From Streptomyces inhibens (lineage in GTDB: Bacteria > Actinomycetota > Actinomycetes > Streptomycetales > Streptomycetaceae): 34,514 bases of DNA. The notes beneath the pieces are model-generated. The model made no database searches and was not told the origin of the DNA. It saw nothing but the letters and a program-made list of their open reading frames with translations. Within the stretch, counting starts at the first letter, position 1. The number at the start of each line of letters is the position of its first letter. Location of the stretch: NCBI RefSeq assembly GCF_003389455.1, contig NZ_QUAC01000475.1, forward strand, positions 1 to 34,514, read 5' to 3'. Positions 31,072 through 34,514 of this stretch are shown here, one piece after another. The translations under genes were made by a program, and so were the position numbers.

Positions 31072-31896
31072 TCACCGCGGATCGAAGTCGGCGGCGGCCT
31101 GCTCGTCGAAGATCCGCATGGCTTCCGCGGTCACCGGGCCCGGGCCGTCGGCCAGTTGGCGGCGGTCGATACGGTTCACGGCCTGGACGTCGCGCAGGGT
31201 GGAGGTCAGGAAGATCTCCTCGGCGCGCTCCAGGGCGTCCAGCGGGAGGTCGGTCTCCTTGGCGCCGGCCCAGCTGATGGTGAGGGCGCGGGTGATGCCC
31301 GCCAGACAGCCGGAGTGCAGCGGCGGGGTGTGCAGTTCGCCGTCCAGGACGACGAAGACATTGGAGCCGGTGCCTTCGCAGAGCGCGCCGACGGTGTTGG
31401 CGAACAGCGCCTCGGAGGCGCCCAGTTCACGTGCGCGGGCCAGCGCGACCACGTTCTCGCCGTACGAGGTGGTCTTCAGGCCGGTGAGCGCGCCGCGTTC
31501 GTTACGGGTCCAGGGGACGGTGACGGCGGCGGTGGTGTCGGGCCGGCGGTGGGTCTCGGACAGCGCGATGACCAGCGTGGGGCCGGCTTCGCCGCGGTCC
31601 GAGCCGAGCGGGGAGACGCCGCCGGTGTAGGTGATCCGCAGCCGGCCGAGGGCCATCGGGTTGGCGTCGATGACCGCCGCGCAGCCGCGCCGTACCTCGT
31701 CGAGGTCGGGGTCGGGCAGGCCGAGCCCGCGGGCGGAGGTGGTCAGGCGCTCCAGGTGGCGGGTGAGGGCGAAGGCACGCCCGTGCTCGGCCTTGATGGT
31801 CTCGAAGACCCCGTCGCCGACCGTCAGCCCGTGGTCGAAGACCGAGACCCGGGCGCCTTCGGCGTCCTGCAGTCCCCCGTCGAGCCAGATCTTCAT
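31072..31896 (-). CDS. pabC: Aminodeoxychorismate lyase (class IV aminotransferase fold)
   Basis: The 274-residue PLP enzyme has the fold-type IV layout: VSVFDHGLTVGDGVFETIK at about 17-35, the PLP lysine K141 in TGLKTTSYGENV, and EALFANTVGALCEGTGSNVF later. In this context it should release pyruvate from 4-amino-4-deoxychorismate to give p-aminobenzoate for folate. Branched-chain aminotransferases are the alternative, but coupling to a chorismate-binding gene argues for PabC. The ATG overlaps the upstream stop in an ATGA (31893-31896). Confidence 0.88.
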   Translation of the reverse strand: MKIWLDGGLQDAEGARVSVFDHGLTVGDGVFETIKAEHGRAFALTRHLERLTTSARGLGLPDPDLDEVRRGCAAVIDANPMALGRLRITYTGGVSPLGSDRGEAGPTLVIALSETHRRPDTTAAVTVPWTRNERGALTGLKTTSYGENVVALARARELGASEALFANTVGALCEGTGSNVFVVLDGELHTPPLHSGCLAGITRALTISWAGAKETDLPLDALERAEEIFLTSTLRDVQAVNRIDRRQLADGPGPVTAEAMRIFDEQAAADFDPR

Positions 31897-32960
31897 CGCT
31901 CTCCTCCACTCACTTCGTGCAGCCCCGACGCTACCGCGAGCAGTCTGCTCGCCTTCAACTCGGTCTCGGCCCACTCGCGGTCCGGGTCGGAGTCCCAGAT
32001 GATGCCCGCGCCGGCGCCGAAGCGGAGTACGGGCCCGGTGGGTGGGGTGCGGTCGATCCAGAACGTACGGATGCCGACGGCGAGCTCGCCGGTGCGGCGG
32101 TCGGCGTCGACCCAGCCGATGCCTCCGCAATAGGGGCCGCGGGGCGCGGTCTCCAGCTCGTCGATGATCCGCAGCGCGCTGGACTTGGGGGCGCCGGTGA
32201 CCGACCCGGGCGGGAAGGTGGCGTCCAGGAGATCCGCCCAGGCGGTCTTCTCGTTCCTCTCGGCCAGTTCGCCGCGCACGGTGGAGACGAGGTGGACGAG
32301 GCCGGGGTGCGGCTCGACGGCGCACAGTGCCGGGACGGTGACGGTGCCGGTGGCGCAGACCCGGCCGAGATCGTTGCGGACCAGGTCCACGATCATCACG
32401 TTCTCCGCCCGGTCCTTCTCGGAGAGGTCCGCGGCGGTCCTGCCGGTCCCCTTGATGGGGCCGGACGCGACGGTGCGGCCGTCGCGCCGCAGATACAGCT
32501 CCGGGGAGGCGCTGGCGATCTCGACGCCGTGGCCGGGCAGCCGGATGGTGCCGGCGTACGGCGCCGGGTTGCCACGGGCCAGCACCGCGGACAGCGCGTC
32601 CACGTCGGCGCGGTCGGGGTCGGGCAGCGGCGCGGTCAGCACCCGGCAGAGGTTCACCTGGTAGACGTCGCCGGCCGCGATGTGTTCACGGATGCGCCGT
32701 ACGCCGCCGGTATACGAGTCGCGGTCCAGGGAGCTGGTCCAGGCGCCGTGGGCGGGGCCCCGCCAGCCGTCGGGGGCGGGCTCGTCGGCCGCGGTGGCCG
32801 GTCGTACGTCGCCGAAGCGGGCGCAGACCACCGCGCCCTCGAAGTCGGCGGCCACCGCCCACCAGCCCGTGGAGTCCAGGGCCGCGGGATCGCTGGTCAC
32901 ATCCCGCAGGTCGGTGGCTATCAGACCGCCGAAGCGGGCCATGGGAGCGAAGTCATGCAC
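31893..32960 (-). CDS. pabB: Chorismate-binding protein, aminodeoxychorismate synthase component I
   Basis: The 355-residue protein carries the chorismate-binding domain: AGDVYQVNLCR, ASASPELYLR, SGPIKGTGRT, IVDLVRNDLGRV, FPPGSVTGAPKSSALRIIDE and the terminal GAGIIWDSDPDREWAETELK. The PIKGT and TFPPGSVTGAPK motifs fit PabB, which with a glutaminase (PabA) makes 4-amino-4-deoxychorismate. It is shorter than E. coli PabB at the N-terminus, as in other actinobacteria. The GTG at 32960 is a choice between poor ribosome binding sites; an ATG six codons later is possible. No pabA lies in the window. Confidence 0.88.
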   Translation of the reverse strand: MHDFAPMARFGGLIATDLRDVTSDPAALDSTGWWAVAADFEGAVVCARFGDVRPATAADEPAPDGWRGPAHGAWTSSLDRDSYTGGVRRIREHIAAGDVYQVNLCRVLTAPLPDPDRADVDALSAVLARGNPAPYAGTIRLPGHGVEIASASPELYLRRDGRTVASGPIKGTGRTAADLSEKDRAENVMIVDLVRNDLGRVCATGTVTVPALCAVEPHPGLVHLVSTVRGELAERNEKTAWADLLDATFPPGSVTGAPKSSALRIIDELETAPRGPYCGGIGWVDADRRTGELAVGIRTFWIDRTPPTGPVLRFGAGAGIIWDSDPDREWAETELKASRLLAVASGLHEVSGGER

Positions 32961-33036
32961 GTCAGCGAGTCTATGGCGGAGGCCCGGACCCCGCCTGCGC
33001 CGAGCGAGCAGCGCAGCACGCTGCACAAACGCGTTT

Positions 33037-33064
33037 TTGTACTGGCCCCGGAATCCGCTAGAGT
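33037..33064 (+). promoter_or_regulatory. Predicted promoter of tRNA cluster
   Basis: TTGTAC (33037-33042) and TAGAGT (33059-33064) are separated by 16 bases, a good HrdB-type -10 with a fair -35. It lies about 70 bases before the first tRNA. Confidence 0.6.
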
Positions 33065-33137
33065 TCAACACGTCGCCGGGACGCGGAAGCGCCCCGGAGG
33101 CCGAGTAGCTCCCGGACGTAGTCTGGGAGAGACACCT

Positions 33138-33210
<73 letters not shown>

Positions 33211-33245
33211 CGATGTGGGGGATCTTCCCGAACCCCCTCACTCCT

Positions 33246-33316
33246 GGTGGAGTGGCCGAGAGGCGAGGCAACGGCCTGCAAAGCCGTCTACACGGGTTCA
33301 AATCCCGTCTCCACCT
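33246..33316 (+). tRNA. tRNA-Cys (anticodon GCA)
   Basis: The 71-nt cloverleaf has acceptor GGTGGAG/CTCCACC, anticodon loop CTGCAAA (GCA) and T-arm ACGGG-TTCAAAT-CCCGT. The discriminator is T, as required for tRNA-Cys. The next three bases (33317-33319) are CCA, so the 3' end is encoded, unlike the other tRNAs here. Confidence 0.96.
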
Positions 33317-33320
33317 CCAA

Positions 33321-33392
33321 GGACGATTAGCTCAGCGGGAGAGCGCTTCCCTGACACGGAAGAGGTCACTGGTTCAATCCCAGTATCGTCCA
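33321..33392 (+). tRNA. tRNA-Val (anticodon GAC), copy 1
   Basis: The 72-nt cloverleaf has acceptor GGACGAT/ATCGTCC, anticodon stem CTTCC/GGAAG with loop CTGACAC (GAC), and T-arm ACTGG-TTCAATC-CCAGT. It decodes GTC and GTT. It begins two bases after the CCA of tRNA-Cys. Confidence 0.97.
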
Positions 33393-33430
33393 CTGGATCC
33401 CCGGTTGTAGGTGGCCGGAAGATCCGTCCC

Positions 33431-33502
33431 GCGCGATTAGCTCAGCGGGAGAGCGCTTCCCTGACACGGAAGAGGTCACTGGTTCAATCCCAGTATCGCG
33501 CA
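33431..33502 (+). tRNA. tRNA-Val (anticodon GAC), copy 2, variant acceptor
   Basis: Identical to copy 1 in the body, but the acceptor stem is GCGCGAT/ATCGCGC. Pairs 2-71 and 3-70 are both changed and both still pair, so the change is compensatory. Confidence 0.97.
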
Positions 33503-33538
33503 CTCAACTGCGGAGATCTTCGAGATCCGCGGTCCCGA

Positions 33539-33610
33539 GGACGATTAGCTCAGCGGGAGAGCGCTTCCCTGACACGGAAGAGGTCACTGGTTCAATCCCA
33601 GTATCGTCCA
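33539..33610 (+). tRNA. tRNA-Val (anticodon GAC), copy 3
   Basis: Identical in sequence to copy 1 (acceptor GGACGAT/ATCGTCC). Last tRNA of the cluster; an intrinsic terminator begins nine bases after it. Confidence 0.97.
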
Positions 33611-33618
33611 CACCTGAT

Positions 33619-33653
33619 CCTGAGGGCCGGAGCATTTCGCTCCGGCCCTCAGG
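33619..33653 (+). terminator. Terminator of tRNA cluster
   Basis: A perfect 15-bp stem (33619-33633 with 33639-33653) with a 5-nt loop is followed by CGTTTTC. It is a textbook intrinsic terminator, ending right at the stop codon of the convergent zinc-ribbon gene. Confidence 0.93.
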
Positions 33654-33658
33654 CGTTT

Positions 33659-33937
33659 TCAGGAGGAGAAGAGCATGTGGCCGAAGCTGCGGTGATGGCC
33701 GTGGTGTCCATGGTGGCCGTGGTGGCTCTGGTGCGGGGCGCCCCAGGCGGGGGCGGCCGGGTAGGCCTGCGGGGCGGGCGGCGGCGGGGCCTGCTGGGTC
33801 CACTGCGCCTCCAGACGGGTCAGCGCCTCCAGCTCCCCGTAGTCCAGGAAGATCCCCCGGCAGCCGGCGCACTGCTCGATCTGGACGCCGTTGCGGTGGT
33901 ACGTCTGCATCGGTGCATGGCACTTGGGGCACTGCAT
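33659..33937 (-). CDS. TFIIB-type zinc-ribbon protein with His-rich tail
   Basis: The 92-residue protein has CPKC (3-6) and CAGC (23-26), the two halves of a zf-TFIIB ribbon, followed by RGIFLDYGELEALTRLE, typical of the family. A Pro/Ala linker leads to a tail with HHGHHGHHGHH (72-82) that could bind divalent metals. The ATG at 33937 gives the family N-terminus MQCPKC; an in-frame ATG at 33961 would add eight residues. GAAGGAG lies about 11 bases before the chosen start. Function unknown. Confidence 0.85.
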   Translation of the reverse strand: MQCPKCHAPMQTYHRNGVQIEQCAGCRGIFLDYGELEALTRLEAQWTQQAPPPPAPQAYPAAPAWGAPHQSHHGHHGHHGHHRSFGHMLFSS

Positions 33938-34009
33938 CGTCGGCTCAGCTCCTTCATCCATTGCTGCTCACTGCGGCGCCGCCGGAACGGCCTCCCGGCG
34001 ACGGGGTGT

Positions 34010-34514
34010 TCACCCTACGGCGGGGCCGGCGGGCGCCAACTGGTCCGGTAGGGACGTCATCCGGGCACAGGCGTCGACGACCGCGGACTCGATCTCGTCC
34101 AGAGGGCGGGCGGCGCCGGCGGCCTTGGCGACCGCGAGCGCGGCGGTCTGCACTGTCAGGGCGCGGGCGGGAATCTCCAGGTCGGGCCAGGGGTCGCCGT
34201 CGGGGCGTACGGCCCGGCCGCCGGCGGCGCGGTACCCGGCCAGGAAGCGGGTCCAGATGTCCGGCGCGAGCAGGCCGGTGGCGAACCAGGCGGCGGGGCG
34301 GGCCAGGTCCCAGGCGCCGCCGCCCAGGCCGAGGTCGTCGATGTCTATCAGGAGCCAGGGACCGTCGGGCGCCGGGTGGCGGACGAGCTGGCCCAGGTGC
34401 AGGTCGCCGTGGCAGAGGGTGCCGGCGCGCGGCGGCGGGGTCTCGCCACGGGCCCAGGGCGGCAGCAGCGCCCAGGCGCGTTCGACGGCCGCGGCGGCCG
34501 CGGGCAGCGAGCCG
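34010..34514 (-). CDS. Aminoglycoside phosphotransferase-like protein, C-terminal part
   Basis: The last 167 codons are present; the gene starts beyond the right edge. The sequence TLCHGDLHLGQLV contains the catalytic loop of the APH/choline-kinase-like family (D in HGDLHLGQ as catalytic base; Gln stands where Asn is usual), and WLLIDIDDLGLGGGAWDL carries the metal-binding Asp. Most such actinobacterial genes are not drug-resistance genes and have unknown small-molecule substrates. The stop is at 34010-34012. Confidence 0.82.
   Translation of the reverse strand, partial: GSLPAAAAAVERAWALLPPWARGETPPPRAGTLCHGDLHLGQLVRHPAPDGPWLLIDIDDLGLGGGAWDLARPAAWFATGLLAPDIWTRFLAGYRAAGGRAVRPDGDPWPDLEIPARALTVQTAALAVAKAAGAARPLDEIESAVVDACARMTSLPDQLAPAGPAVG

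Noticed and set aside
34010..34514. Aminoglycoside resistance gene
   Set aside because: Only family-level kinase motifs are visible, the N-terminal half is missing, and such genes are common in streptomycetes with unrelated substrates.

Overview
The window is high-GC actinobacterial chromosome, almost certainly Streptomyces. The support is very G+C-rich coding sequence with frequent GTG and TTG starts, short overlaps of the ATGA and GTGA type, hairpin terminators without U-tracts, phosphatidylinositol mannoside (PIM) synthesis genes, and a recognisable sporulation gene, ssgB. The gene order relA-apt-secF-secD-yajC-ruvBAC-yebC-pdxT-pdxS-pimA-acyltransferase-pgsA, then a HIT gene and thrS, is the conserved actinobacterial block also known from Mycobacterium tuberculosis. 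I recall the corresponding S. coelicolor interval as about SCO1513 (relA) to SCO1541 (ssgB). Nothing in the window looks like a prophage, insertion sequence, CRISPR array or integrated element.

Layout. (1) 1-13196, almost all on the minus strand, is housekeeping: the start of relA (stringent response), apt (purine salvage), secF/secD/yajC (protein export), ruvB/ruvA/ruvC (Holliday junction processing), a YebC/TACO1 protein, pdxT/pdxS (PLP synthase), a LemA-like membrane protein, and the tightly overlapping PIM operon pgsA-acyltransferase-pimA. (2) 13197-19673 separates pgsA from the HIT gene, which adjoin in M. tuberculosis. It holds an EF-G paralogue with unusual GTPase motifs, a three-helix membrane protein, and an exported pair: a Tat/lipobox deacetylase-like protein overlapping a YVTN beta-propeller lipoprotein. 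(3) 19674-25776 holds the HIT hydrolase/phosphorylase, a small potassium channel, thrS, a two-gene operon of unknown function (DUF4365 protein plus a 392-residue protein) and a divergent DEDDh exonuclease. (4) 25777-27309 holds short tandem repeats, two identical tRNA-Val(CAC) genes around an SRPBCC gene, and a PGPGW membrane protein. (5) 27499-32960 holds ssgB, a CGNR zinc-finger protein, small membrane proteins, a DsbA/thioredoxin-fold protein, and the operon pabB-like/pabC-like/double GNAT. (6) 33037-34514 holds a plus-strand tRNA cluster (Gly-GCC, Cys-GCA, three Val-GAC) with a good promoter and terminator, a TFIIB-type zinc-ribbon protein with a His-rich tail, and the end of a phosphotransferase-like gene.

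No gene-free stretch exceeds 300 bases. The longest are 13197-13473 (divergent promoter region with one hairpin), 9536-9801 (pdxS promoter region plus a degenerate 14-nt repeat), 25777-26015 (two tandem repeat arrays and a tRNA terminator) and 27913-28140 (one possible -10 element).

Most of the window is well-understood core genome. The least explained parts are the deacetylase/beta-propeller lipoprotein pair behind a perfect 14-bp palindrome, the DUF4365 operon facing an exonuclease, the EF-G paralogue with altered G2 and G4 motifs, a 51-residue membrane peptide, the structured leader of the yajC-secDF operon, and the repeat arrays. No sequence search was run; family names are by recognition of motifs and gene order.
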